Shown here one piece after another: positions 45,523 to 52,876 of a DNA stretch of 58,595 bases. The notes under the pieces are model-generated. The model saw only the letters and a list, made by a program, of their open reading frames with translations. It was not told the DNA's origin and did not search any database. Each line of letters begins with the position of its first letter. Position 1 is the first letter of the stretch. The DNA is from Fidelibacterota bacterium (GTDB taxonomy: Bacteria; Pseudomonadota; Alphaproteobacteria; Rhodospirillales; Rhodospirillaceae). The position numbers and the translations under genes were made by a program. The stretch is taken from NCBI GenBank assembly GCA_947476275.1, contig CANJPQ010000027.1:1-58595 (forward strand), given 5' to 3'.

Positions 45523-45542
45523 AGGCATTATGAATACCTCTT
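45520..45542 (+). promoter_or_regulatory. NsrR-like operator overlapping the group III globin start
   Basis: A 23-nt site with arms AATAGGCATTA and GAATACCTCTT around a central T that is the T of the globin ATG. It matches the NsrR consensus at 17 of 22 positions by eye, including the inverted AGGCATT/AATACCT core. It lies between nsrR and the globin, so it can repress both. Confidence 0.72.
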
Positions 45543-46000
45543 ATGGCAGAGTCCCGCAAGGCCAAACGGGTCGCTCGATACCGCGCGCGGGCATCGACGA
45601 GGATGTGATCCGCACATTGGTGCATGCCTTCTACGCGCAGATCCGGGAGGACGCCGTCCTTGGGCCGATCTTCTTGTCGAGGATAACGGACTGGGATGGG
45701 CATTTGGAGCGCATGTGCGCCTTCTGGTCCTCGCTTGCGCTCACCAGTGGGCGCTATCTCGGTCGGCCGATGGAGGCACATGCGCCGTTGCCGGTGGACG
45801 CGGTCCACTTCGACCGCTGGCTCGCGCTATTCGAGGAGACAGCGCGCCGGGTGTGCGCGCCGGAGGCGTCGGATTACTTCATGGACCGCGCCAGGCGCGT
45901 TGCCCAAAGCCTCGAACTCGGTGTCGCCGGTGCGCATGGCGTGATGCTGCGCAGGCACGAGCGCTACCGCCGCTTACCGGAAGATCGCACTACCGCTTGA
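45530..46000 (+). CDS. Group III truncated haemoglobin
   Basis: A 156-residue 2-on-2 globin: IDEDVIRTLVHAFYAQIREDAVLGPIF, then the E-helix MCAFWSSLALTSGRYLGRPMEAH with the proximal His region PLPVDAVHFDRWLALFEETA. These are the landmarks of group III globins (P/Ctb family), which protect against NO and nitrosative stress. The last 25 residues are an extra basic tail. The operator overlapping its start predicts NO induction. Its 3' end overlaps the SYLF gene by 11 nt on the other strand. Confidence 0.9.
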   Translation: MNTSYGRVPQGQTGRSIPRAGIDEDVIRTLVHAFYAQIREDAVLGPIFLSRITDWDGHLERMCAFWSSLALTSGRYLGRPMEAHAPLPVDAVHFDRWLALFEETARRVCAPEASDYFMDRARRVAQSLELGVAGAHGVMLRRHERYRRLPEDRTTA

Positions 46001-46535
46001 TCTTCGAGATTTTGGCACCCTCGATATTCACGCCCGCCATCAGGCCCTGTTGATTGAAGATGAAGGCGTAGGCGTCGTCCTTCAACGTGGTGGACGACAG
46101 GTTCTTGGCGACACCTTCGTTCACGACCACCACCGTGGGCCCGACGCCGATTTCCCAACCCTTCGACTGGTTGAGATAGCCGATCGCCTTGTCGTTCATC
46201 AGGAACACGGCGTAGCCGTAGGACTGCGCCCCGGTCTGCAATCCCCACGAGGCGGAAACGGAGTTGTAGTAGCCGGCGACCTTGCCGCCTTGCTTCAGTT
46301 CGCCTTCGCCATAGCTGCCGCCGATGATCAGCCCGGCCTTAACGATGTTGGGAAATACCAGCACGCCGCGCGCTTGCTTGCCGATGTCCGCCGCAACCGG
46401 GTTGGAGCGGTATAGCTTCTGCAGCGCCGCGTCGGCATCCCGGCTGATCTCCTTGCCGCTGGCGGCAGCATAGGCGTTGACCGGCAGGACGCTGAGCGCC
46501 CCGGCGGCGACAAGTAAATGCCGACGTGTAACCAT
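45990..46535 (-). CDS. Secreted SYLF-domain lipid-binding protein (YSC84-like)
   Basis: A 181-residue protein. The N-terminus MVTRRHLLVAAGALSVLPVNAYAAA is a signal peptide with a twin Arg. The SYLF (DUF500) core follows: ARGVLVFPNIVKAGLIIGGSYGEG and QSYGYAVFLMNDKAIGYLN, then GPTVVVVNEG. SYLF proteins bind phosphoinositides or other anionic lipids; the bacterial periplasmic role is unclear. Confidence 0.87.
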   Translation of the reverse strand: MVTRRHLLVAAGALSVLPVNAYAAASGKEISRDADAALQKLYRSNPVAADIGKQARGVLVFPNIVKAGLIIGGSYGEGELKQGGKVAGYYNSVSASWGLQTGAQSYGYAVFLMNDKAIGYLNQSKGWEIGVGPTVVVVNEGVAKNLSSTTLKDDAYAFIFNQQGLMAGVNIEGAKISKIKR

Positions 46536-46627
46536 GTGCTTTCCTCCGCACTGAACCGATAACGCAGCCTACAGTTTCCCGTGCGCCGGGGCGAGGGCGA
46601 TGCCAAAGTACTAGACGGGGAGCGCCC

Positions 46628-46960
46628 ATGTCTTCATCCACCGACGTCGTTCAACGGCAGCTGGAAGCCTATAACCGGAAGGACGCTGCAGTCCTGGCGG
46701 CGATCTATGCCGAGGATGCGGAACTATTCGCGCATCCGAATACGCTGCTCGCCAAGGGGCGCGCGGCGATCCTTGCACGTTACACAGCGCGGTTTCAGGA
46801 CCAGACCCTGCGCGCCGACCTTCTGCAGCGCATACCCATGGGTGACATGGTGCTTGACCACGAACGGATTCATAGCGGCGGCCAGATCAGTGACATTTTC
46901 GCGCTCTATCGCGTCGTCGGGGAGCACATCGTCGCCGCCTGGTTCATCAATCCCACCTGA
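46628..46960 (+). CDS. SnoaL/NTF2-like protein
   Basis: A 110-residue NTF2-fold protein: VQRQLEAYNRKDAAVLAAIYAEDAELF is the usual helix-helix-strand start, then GRAAILARYTARF and IVAAWFINPT. Such proteins are small isomerases, hydrolases or binding domains; the exact role cannot be read. It lies 22 nt upstream of paralogue B of the conserved family, so the two are probably co-transcribed. Confidence 0.75.
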   Translation: MSSSTDVVQRQLEAYNRKDAAVLAAIYAEDAELFAHPNTLLAKGRAAILARYTARFQDQTLRADLLQRIPMGDMVLDHERIHSGGQISDIFALYRVVGEHIVAAWFINPT

Positions 46961-46982
46961 CACGCATGGCTGGAGAGTCGAC

Positions 46983-47675
46983 ATGAGCTTTGCCTATCCC
47001 CGCATCGAAGGCTTCGTCAGCTACAAGAATCCGAAGGGCGCGGAGATCGGCCGCGAGGGCTTCGCCGTTCATCGCCTGCCTAACGCCCGCGTCACCCGCG
47101 CTTGGTGCGAGATGGACGAGAAGAACCTCGTGCGCGACGCCACCTGGACCGTGGACGACAACTGGATGCCGATCGATGGCTTCGTGCGCGTCAGCCTCGG
47201 CGGACGCATCGCCGGACAATGCGCCTATCGGTTCGAGGGCCATAACAAGGTCTATTGCGACTCTCACGGCACCCCGGGTCCGATCTCAGGGCATATGTCC
47301 CAGGTGCTGACGTCGGAGAAGCCCTATCAATTCCTCGGCCTGCATCCACTCATCGCCGACGGCCAGATCTGCGCCGTCCGCGGCACCACGGCGCCGGGCG
47401 AAACCCGAGGCATCAATGCGATCACCTGCTCCTATTCGCCCGATGGCGAGACCGGGCTCACGGGCCTGCCCATCGACATCAAGGTCGTCTACTTCGGCCC
47501 GGAGGAGGTGAACGTTCCGGCGGGCACATTCAAAGCCGAAAAATTCGGCATCGTCTGGCAACCGCAATGGCCGCCCGCGATGTACTGGGTCACTCCCGGG
47601 GACTTCATCTTCCTGAAGGAGACGTGGTCCGTGTCAGGGCTTATGTGTGAGCTGATGAGCTTGAAAGGTTCATGA
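46983..47675 (+). CDS. Conserved protein, paralogue B of a family found twice in this window
   Basis: A 230-residue protein homologous to that at 36657-37403. Shared landmarks are NWMPIDGFVRVSLG, CAYRFEG, YQFLGLHPLIADGQ, NVPAGTFKAEKFGIVW and YWVTPGDFIFLK. No signal peptide. The family is not named by me. The two copies share only scattered identity, so the duplication, if it occurred here, is old. Confidence 0.65.
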   Translation: MSFAYPRIEGFVSYKNPKGAEIGREGFAVHRLPNARVTRAWCEMDEKNLVRDATWTVDDNWMPIDGFVRVSLGGRIAGQCAYRFEGHNKVYCDSHGTPGPISGHMSQVLTSEKPYQFLGLHPLIADGQICAVRGTTAPGETRGINAITCSYSPDGETGLTGLPIDIKVVYFGPEEVNVPAGTFKAEKFGIVWQPQWPPAMYWVTPGDFIFLKETWSVSGLMCELMSLKGS

Positions 47676-47775
47676 CAGAACAAGTAATTTAAATAGACGA
47701 TGCGCTGTAGAAATTAGAAAATGTTAGCCTGAAGAAGTAGTGTGATTGCGATGTTGATCGCTGGGTGACTAGCTA

Positions 47776-48651
47776 ATGTCCATTGAAAGTGCGTCCGCGG
47801 CCCCGCGCCGCATCGGGATCGTTCTGGGATCGGAACGGCTGAAATCGCCCGCCATAAAATTCTTCGTGTTGGCAATGAATAAACTTCAGCGCAGCTTCGA
47901 ATACGAATTCTTGCCTGCGCCGGAACACTACGTCCTTTCCGTGCTCAATGCTGAACCCGTCGTTCCGCGCGATGAGATTCGCCCGAGACTCGCAGATTTG
48001 CTGGAGGAGACTCGTGCAAAGTGCGATCGGTACAACGATCATCGCGGCATGACGACTCGAGAGACTTTCGACCACATGGTCGTGATTTCCGACGGGATGC
48101 TATCCGAAGAGTATTATACGATGCGCGAAGGCATCGTTTCTGTTCTGGCGTTGGGCAATTGGGATCGCCACCTCAAGCCGCCGTCGCTGCTTGAGTTCAT
48201 TCAGGCGCTTGTAGTGAGTGAGTCTATCGCGGCAGTTTGCCCGTCCCTGAAAGGGTCAGTGCATTTCGGCACCCGTGGATGCCTGTGTGATTTCACAAAT
48301 TCTCTTGAGGATGCGAGGCACAAGGTCCTGTTGGGATTCATGTGCGCGTCCTGCCGCGCTGAGTTGGTTAAAGCTCAAAGCGAGCAGTTGGCGAAAGATG
48401 TGGAAATGTTGGTATCAAAGAAGTGGGTCGGAAAATTGGAGGACGCAAATAGCGTGACTTCTATTTTGGGGAAGTTCGGGCACCGACTTTTCACAACCGT
48501 TGGCATCAAGCCAACATTGTGGGAATCCACGCTGACGCAAGTCAGGTCCGAAGGCCTCAAACAATTCGTCGAAGTTCTTTGGAAACTGGTTCTCGCGTTG
48601 GCGGTTTTGTCCCTCGCCAACGACGAGGTCAGGAAACTGCTCTTCCATTAA
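47776..48651 (+). CDS. Orphan protein with four-cysteine motif, probably acquired
   Basis: A 291-residue protein I cannot assign. Residues 165-195 carry TRGCLCDFTNSLEDARHKVL then MCASCRAEL: C169/C171 and C190/C193 could bind zinc or be structural, and a similar CLxDF...CxxC arrangement recurs, as I recall, in uncharacterised proteins of variable genomic regions. The N-terminal half (IGIVLGSERLKS; RYNDHRGMTTRETFDHMVVISDGM) has no known motif. A hydrophobic segment at about 268-284 may be a membrane anchor. Codon use and the 100 nt before the start are clearly more AT-rich than neighbouring genes, suggesting transfer. A defence role is only a guess. Confidence 0.55.
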   Translation: MSIESASAAPRRIGIVLGSERLKSPAIKFFVLAMNKLQRSFEYEFLPAPEHYVLSVLNAEPVVPRDEIRPRLADLLEETRAKCDRYNDHRGMTTRETFDHMVVISDGMLSEEYYTMREGIVSVLALGNWDRHLKPPSLLEFIQALVVSESIAAVCPSLKGSVHFGTRGCLCDFTNSLEDARHKVLLGFMCASCRAELVKAQSEQLAKDVEMLVSKKWVGKLEDANSVTSILGKFGHRLFTTVGIKPTLWESTLTQVRSEGLKQFVEVLWKLVLALAVLSLANDEVRKLLFH

Positions 48652-48793
48652 CCCGTGCCGAACTGGCGCTGTCTCTGCCCCCTAGGCATCCTGTCCAGCC
48701 TGCGAGTCACCGGCGCGAATTGACGGGACCGTGCGTTTGCCGCGCGGCGCGGCGGGATTACACTCCCAGCCTTCACAATCGGGGAGAAGACTC

Positions 48794-49456
48794 ATGCGGA
48801 ACACACTCGTACTCGCCGGCGCGCTGACTGTGCTCGGCGGCACCATGGCTTTGGCGCAGCAGGCCGCGGCACCTGCGCCGATGACGTTTTTCATCACCAG
48901 CGTCGGCGTCGGCAAAGGCGCGGATCTGGGCGGTCTCGCGGGCGCCGACAAGCATTGCCAGACCTTGGCGCAAGCCGCGGGCGCGGGCGGCAAGACCTGG
49001 CGCGCCTACCTCAGCACCCAAGGCGCCAACGCCGTGAACGCGCGCGACCGGATCGGCAAGGGCCCTTGGCACGGCGCGAAGGGCGGACTGATCGCGCAAG
49101 ACCTTGCCAGCCTGCATGGCGATACGCTGGAACTGGCCCGGGTCGGCAACAGCCTCCACAAGGCGAACGCGCTGGACGAGAAGGGCCAGCCGGTGAAGGG
49201 CTACGGCGACACGCCGAACCAGCACGACATCCTCACCGGCACCCAGCCGGACGGCACGGCCTACAAGGACGCGGCCGATCATACTTGCGCCAATTGGACC
49301 AGCAGCACCACGGGAACCGCCCAACTCGGGCATTCCGATCGCGCCGGCGGTCCGAACGTATCGTGGAATTCCTCGCACCCGTCCCGCGGCTGCAGCCAGG
49401 AGAACCTGGTCGCGACCGGCGGCGCCGGATTGCTCTACTGCTTTGCTGCGAACTAG
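48794..49456 (+). CDS. Secreted endostatin/lectin-like protein
   Basis: A 220-residue protein with signal peptide (MRNTLVLAGALTVLGGTMALAQ). The mature part TFFITSVGVGKGADLGGLAGADKHCQTLA, KTWRAYLSTQGANAVNARDRIGKGPW and DHTCANWTSST...GCSQENL follows the pattern of bacterial collagen-XVIII/endostatin-like or C-type-lectin-like proteins, with four cysteines probably in two disulfides. The ligand is unknown. A ribosome-binding site GGGGAGAAG precedes the ATG. Confidence 0.7.
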   Translation: MRNTLVLAGALTVLGGTMALAQQAAAPAPMTFFITSVGVGKGADLGGLAGADKHCQTLAQAAGAGGKTWRAYLSTQGANAVNARDRIGKGPWHGAKGGLIAQDLASLHGDTLELARVGNSLHKANALDEKGQPVKGYGDTPNQHDILTGTQPDGTAYKDAADHTCANWTSSTTGTAQLGHSDRAGGPNVSWNSSHPSRGCSQENLVATGGAGLLYCFAAN

Positions 49457-49474
49457 ACCGAGCTGAAGAGGCGT

Positions 49475-49496
49475 GCTCCCGCGTCAGCGCGGGAGC
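49475..49496. terminator. Hairpin between convergent genes
   Basis: A perfect 9-bp stem GCTCCCGCG/CGCGGGAGC with loop TCAG, lying between the converging secreted-lectin and FMN-binding-like genes. No T tract, so it could also be a REP-like palindrome. Confidence 0.6.
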
Positions 49497-49499
49497 CGC

Positions 49500-50018
49500 T
49501 TAGCCCTTCGCCTTCGGGGCGATGAACATGTCGTAGGTCGCCAGCAACCTGCTCACGCCGTCGGCAACGTGGACGCAGGTCAGCGTCTGCCCGCTGACCA
49601 CAAGGCCCTCGGGCTGCGGCTCGCCGTGGACGCGGCCCTTGAAGCGCGATTGCCAATCCTTGCGCATGATCGCGCCGTACTGCGGCAGGCCGACCAGCAC
49701 CTCGATGCCCTTCACCGCGCCCTTGTCGTCGATCGCCAGCGCATAGGTCACGCGGTCATCGCGCCCGAGCACTTGATCGACGAAGAACCACCCGCCGGTC
49801 GAGGCGCGCCACGCCCGCACCTTGGCGCGATACACAGTGATGCCCGTCGCCTCCGACAGGCGATCGACTTCCGCCTCGCTCATCAGATAGTCCGCCGGCG
49901 TCAGCGTCGCGCCGGGGAACAGCAGCGCTTGCGCCTTTTCCACCGACATCATCTCGTCCGCCTGCACGGGCGCGGCGGCGATGATCGCGGCGGGGACGAG
50001 GAGGAACTGATAGCGCAT
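49500..50018 (-). CDS. Secreted FMN-binding-domain-like protein
   Basis: A 172-residue protein with signal peptide (MRYQFLLVPAAIIAAAPVQA). The sequence from YALAIDDKGAVKGIEVLVGLPQYG to RKDWQSRFKG, then VVSGQTLTCVHVADGVSRLLA, fits the FMN-bind domain, where an SGAT-like threonine is flavinylated by ApbE. Here the motif is SGQT, one residue off consensus, so covalent FMN is likely but uncertain. Such domains carry electrons in extracytoplasmic chains (NqrC, RnfG). Confidence 0.65.
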   Translation of the reverse strand: MRYQFLLVPAAIIAAAPVQADEMMSVEKAQALLFPGATLTPADYLMSEAEVDRLSEATGITVYRAKVRAWRASTGGWFFVDQVLGRDDRVTYALAIDDKGAVKGIEVLVGLPQYGAIMRKDWQSRFKGRVHGEPQPEGLVVSGQTLTCVHVADGVSRLLATYDMFIAPKAKG

Positions 50019-50048
50019 CGGTTCAGCGTGCCTTCACACAAAAGAAAA

Positions 50049-50085
50049 CGGCGGCCAGGGGATGAGGATATCCCCTTGGCCGCCG
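50049..50085 (-). terminator. Rho-independent terminator after the methyltransferase gene
   Basis: Long hairpin with outer arms CGGCGGCCA and TGGCCGCCG and inner arms GGGGAT/ATCCCC. On the minus strand it is followed by TTTTCTTTT, ending the transcript of the 50101-51699 unit. Confidence 0.85.
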
Positions 50086-50100
50086 CATCGATAGCCCGCT

Positions 50101-51321
50101 TTAGACTGGCTTCGTCGCGTAAACGTGCGTTCCGCCGCCGCCGGAGCGATCCGGGAACGACACCACGAACCCCGTCTTCCGCAGCAGCTCAGGGAAATCG
50201 CTGCCCGAATACTTTAAGTAATGAGGTTCATAGTTATTGTGACGGGTGGTCTCCCACAGCTGGGCCTTGCCCGTGACCGTGTGCGACGGCTTCTGCTTCG
50301 GATTGCCCTCCGACACCAGGTCGTGGTGGCTAAACGTCCCACCCGGCCGCAGCACGCGGAAGATCTCTTTTACGATCTTCTCGTGATTCTCGACCGCCAC
50401 TTCGTGGAACATCAGGTGCTCGGTCACCATGCAGAAGTGGTTGTCCGGGAACCCGTTCTCTTCGACGAGGCCGTGGCGGAAGTTCACCTCCAGGCCCATC
50501 TTGGCCGCGCGATAGTGCGCATAGCGCACCATCGGTGCGCCCACTTCGAGGCCCCACACTTCCGCATCCGGGAAGCGCATCTTCATCGGCGTGGTCGACT
50601 GGCCGGTGCCGCAGGCGATATCGAGCACGCGCTTCACCTTGCCGTCCGCCGGCTTCAGGTGCTGCTGTGTGTACTCGATGTGGTTCTCGTCGTGGTCCGC
50701 GGTGCCGCCGCGGAAGCCTTGCGTGACCGCATGGTGATACACGAACCCGCCGAGCGGATCGCCGACGTAGCCGCCGGGCTGTTGGTGGATTTCGTGGCGG
50801 GCATAGTCCGGGATCTGAAGGTTCGGGTTGAGTTCCAGCTTGCCCGGGCCGGACTTGTCGCTCTTCTCCAGCGCCGTCAGCAGTTCGGCGCGATCCGCAT
50901 GCATGGCGCGCATGGTGCGGTCCCACATGAGCGTCTGGATGGTGGACATGAGACGCAGGCGCGCGGCAAAGGGCTGATCCTGGGTGATCAGGTTCCAGGC
51001 CTGCTCGTGGTTCAGGTCCGTGTCGTCCAGGGTCGACAGGCCCTTCGCGCGCAGGAAGCGTTCGGTTTCCGTGCTCGCGTCGCGATTGCCGCCGACGCGG
51101 CCCATCACCCGGCGAAAACCGGTGACGAAGTCGAGGTGGCTTTCCGCTTCCAGGCCCTTGAACCGCACGCCCATCAGCTTGCGCTGTTCGGGTGTCAGGT
51201 TCTCGTGGTCGATCGCAACTTCCCGCGACGGCTTGTCGGCGGCTTCGTCGGTGCCGACGGCGGCGCCGGTCAGGGCGGCGGCGGCCGTGGCGAGAACGGT
51301 ACGGCGTTCCAAATCGGTCAT
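50101..51321 (-). CDS. SAM-dependent methyltransferase with twin-arginine-like N-terminus
   Basis: A 406-residue protein. Residues about 220-340 form a class I methyltransferase domain: VLDIACGTGQSTTPMK (SAM loop), VWGLEVGAPMVRYA, CMVTEHLMFHEV and FRVLRPGGTF. Residues 1-22, LERRTVLATAAAALTGAAVG, look like a twin-arginine export signal, odd for a SAM enzyme. The 45-200 region is helical and unassigned. It follows a small gene at 51337 with 15 nt between, on the same strand. The substrate is unknown; the conserved 'HxYTQQHLKP' context suggests a lipid or quinone-like substrate, but that is speculative. Confidence 0.75.
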   Translation of the reverse strand: MTDLERRTVLATAAAALTGAAVGTDEAADKPSREVAIDHENLTPEQRKLMGVRFKGLEAESHLDFVTGFRRVMGRVGGNRDASTETERFLRAKGLSTLDDTDLNHEQAWNLITQDQPFAARLRLMSTIQTLMWDRTMRAMHADRAELLTALEKSDKSGPGKLELNPNLQIPDYARHEIHQQPGGYVGDPLGGFVYHHAVTQGFRGGTADHDENHIEYTQQHLKPADGKVKRVLDIACGTGQSTTPMKMRFPDAEVWGLEVGAPMVRYAHYRAAKMGLEVNFRHGLVEENGFPDNHFCMVTEHLMFHEVAVENHEKIVKEIFRVLRPGGTFSHHDLVSEGNPKQKPSHTVTGKAQLWETTRHNNYEPHYLKYSGSDFPELLRKTGFVVSFPDRSGGGGTHVYATKPV

Positions 51322-51336
51322 GATGCGTGTGCTCCC

Positions 51337-51699
51337 TTACGACCGGCTGATCGGCGGCACTTTGGCCGACGGGTTGGCGCCGCTGGTGTTTTGGGGCACG
51401 CGCGCCAGCACCGCGAATACGCGGCCGATCCAATCGTCGCGTTCTTTCGCCCAGGCGACCTTGGTCTCCTCGGACGGCACGTAGGCCTCGACTTTCGCAT
51501 TCAGGCCCGGCTGCTTCTCTTCGAGCAGCTTCTCCAGCACCATGTTGCGCTTCTTGATCGCCCACACTTCGGCGCCGAGGCCGACGACGCAATCCATCAG
51601 GTTGTCGATATGGACGTTGTCGGTATAGGTGGTGCGGTCCCAATCGCCTTTGACGTAATCCACGGCGAAATCGGGACGCTCTTTCTTTACCTCTGCCAC
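51337..51699 (-). CDS. Small protein upstream of the methyltransferase
   Basis: A 120-residue hydrophilic protein starting at GTG 51699, with ribosome-binding site GGAGG 9 nt upstream. It has no signal peptide or membrane helix. A helix around AEVWAIKKRNMVLEKLLEEK could be a coiled coil. I do not recognise the family; coupling with the methyltransferase suggests a partner or assembly protein. Confidence 0.6.
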   Translation of the reverse strand: MAEVKKERPDFAVDYVKGDWDRTTYTDNVHIDNLMDCVVGLGAEVWAIKKRNMVLEKLLEEKQPGLNAKVEAYVPSEETKVAWAKERDDWIGRVFAVLARVPQNTSGANPSAKVPPISRS

Positions 51700-51844
51700 G
51701 ACGGTTCCTCCCAAGCAGTTTAAGGGCGCCGGCAGCGCGCGCCGGGCTGGGGAGGATGCTAGCACCTTTAGGAGAAGGCGGTACGCGCCGGAAGGACCGC
51801 TTTGTGAGACGATCCCGCGGTTCCGTGCGCTGCACGGATCGCGA

Positions 51845-52639
51845 TCATCTCTGATTCAGCAGAAGCGGCACCAATTTCCGCAACCGCTCGATCTCCGCCA
51901 TGTCCTGCGGGGGCGCCATCCACAGGGGGGCGTTCGCGCGCACGTAGTCCACGATGCCCTTCGGCATCGCCTCGAATTTGCCTGTGCGCGTGAACGTGGC
52001 GTTCGAAACCGTGGGGCCCGGGCCGGCGCTCACCCAGGTATTCTGGAACCGCGCCTGTTCGGTCTTCGCGTCCGGGCGCAGGAAGAAGTCGTTCACTTCG
52101 TAAAACTTTGTCCGGCTTCCGTCGCCGCGTAGGCGATCCACGAACATGGCGTAGTTGAAGTGCGTCACGCCGCCGAAGCGCTGCACGGTGAAATTCCGCT
52201 GGGGCGGCTCTTCGGTCACCGCCGTCATGTCGTGACTCTGCACAGAGTAGACAAAGTCGTCGCCGTCGAGTGTGTACGTGCGCACCTGATACGGGTAGGC
52301 GATGGGCGGGCGGGGCTTTCCGTCGGCGCCCGTGAGGATGCTGCCCGTCGCCGGGTCGCGCAGGATGAAAATCTTGCGGGAGAGATGCAGCCAGGAATTG
52401 GGTTTAGCGGGATCGCGGATCGCGCGCGCCGCCTCGAAGCCTTCCATGTGGCTCAGCAGCTTGCCGGTGCCCTCCTGGAGCACGTTGCCCTTGGCGTACC
52501 AGAACACCGGCGTCCCGTCGCCGGCGCGCATCTTGATCCAGGCATCAAAGAGATCGGGCGTGAAACCGCCGGCGCTTGCCGAGCCCGGGGCCGCGAAAAG
52601 CGCGCCCAGGATCGCCAGCACCGGCAGCCACGCCCGCAT
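51845..52639 (-). CDS. Second DUF1838 family protein, secreted
   Basis: A 264-residue protein with signal peptide (MRAWLPVLAILGALFAAPGSASA). The body FDAWIKMRAGDGTPVFWYAKGNVLQ, LHLSRKIFILRDPATGSILTG and LWMAPPQDMAEIERL matches DUF1838. Compared with the protein at 32078 the order of blocks is alike but identity is low. The function is unknown. Close upstream is a tiny Lys-rich gene (52661-52765). Confidence 0.78.
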   Translation of the reverse strand: MRAWLPVLAILGALFAAPGSASAGGFTPDLFDAWIKMRAGDGTPVFWYAKGNVLQEGTGKLLSHMEGFEAARAIRDPAKPNSWLHLSRKIFILRDPATGSILTGADGKPRPPIAYPYQVRTYTLDGDDFVYSVQSHDMTAVTEEPPQRNFTVQRFGGVTHFNYAMFVDRLRGDGSRTKFYEVNDFFLRPDAKTEQARFQNTWVSAGPGPTVSNATFTRTGKFEAMPKGIVDYVRANAPLWMAPPQDMAEIERLRKLVPLLLNQR

Positions 52640-52660
52640 CTTTTGGCCCCGAAGGCGGCG

Positions 52661-52765
52661 CTACTTCTTCGCCACGCTCTGCGCGTAAGCCGACTTCGGC
52701 TTGGCGCTCGCCTTATCCTGCTTGGGCTTCTTCGCCTGGGGCTTCTTGACCTGACCTTTAGCCAT
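52661..52765 (-). CDS. Tiny lysine-rich protein
   Basis: A 34-residue frame reading MAKGQVKKPQAKKPKQDKAS then AKPKSAYAQSVAKK. AGGAGAT lies 5 nt upstream of the ATG, a good ribosome-binding site, and nearly one residue in three is Lys. Such tails bind nucleic acids or the ribosome, or may be disordered chaperone-like peptides. No family is known to me. It ends 21 nt before the DUF1838 start and may be translated from the same mRNA. Confidence 0.6.
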   Translation of the reverse strand: MAKGQVKKPQAKKPKQDKASAKPKSAYAQSVAKK

Positions 52766-52876
52766 GGACATCTCCTGTTGGCATGCCGCGGCCGTATGGG
52801 CCGTGAGGCAATGCTAGCCGAGGTGCGCGAGCGCCGCAAACACCACCGCGCATCGCCGTGACGCTAGGCCCGCGCC

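Noticed and set aside
50221-51723. 500-codon frame opposite the methyltransferase
   Set aside because: Low-complexity His/Arg/Ala text without any motif; the minus-strand gene has a SAM loop and operon context.
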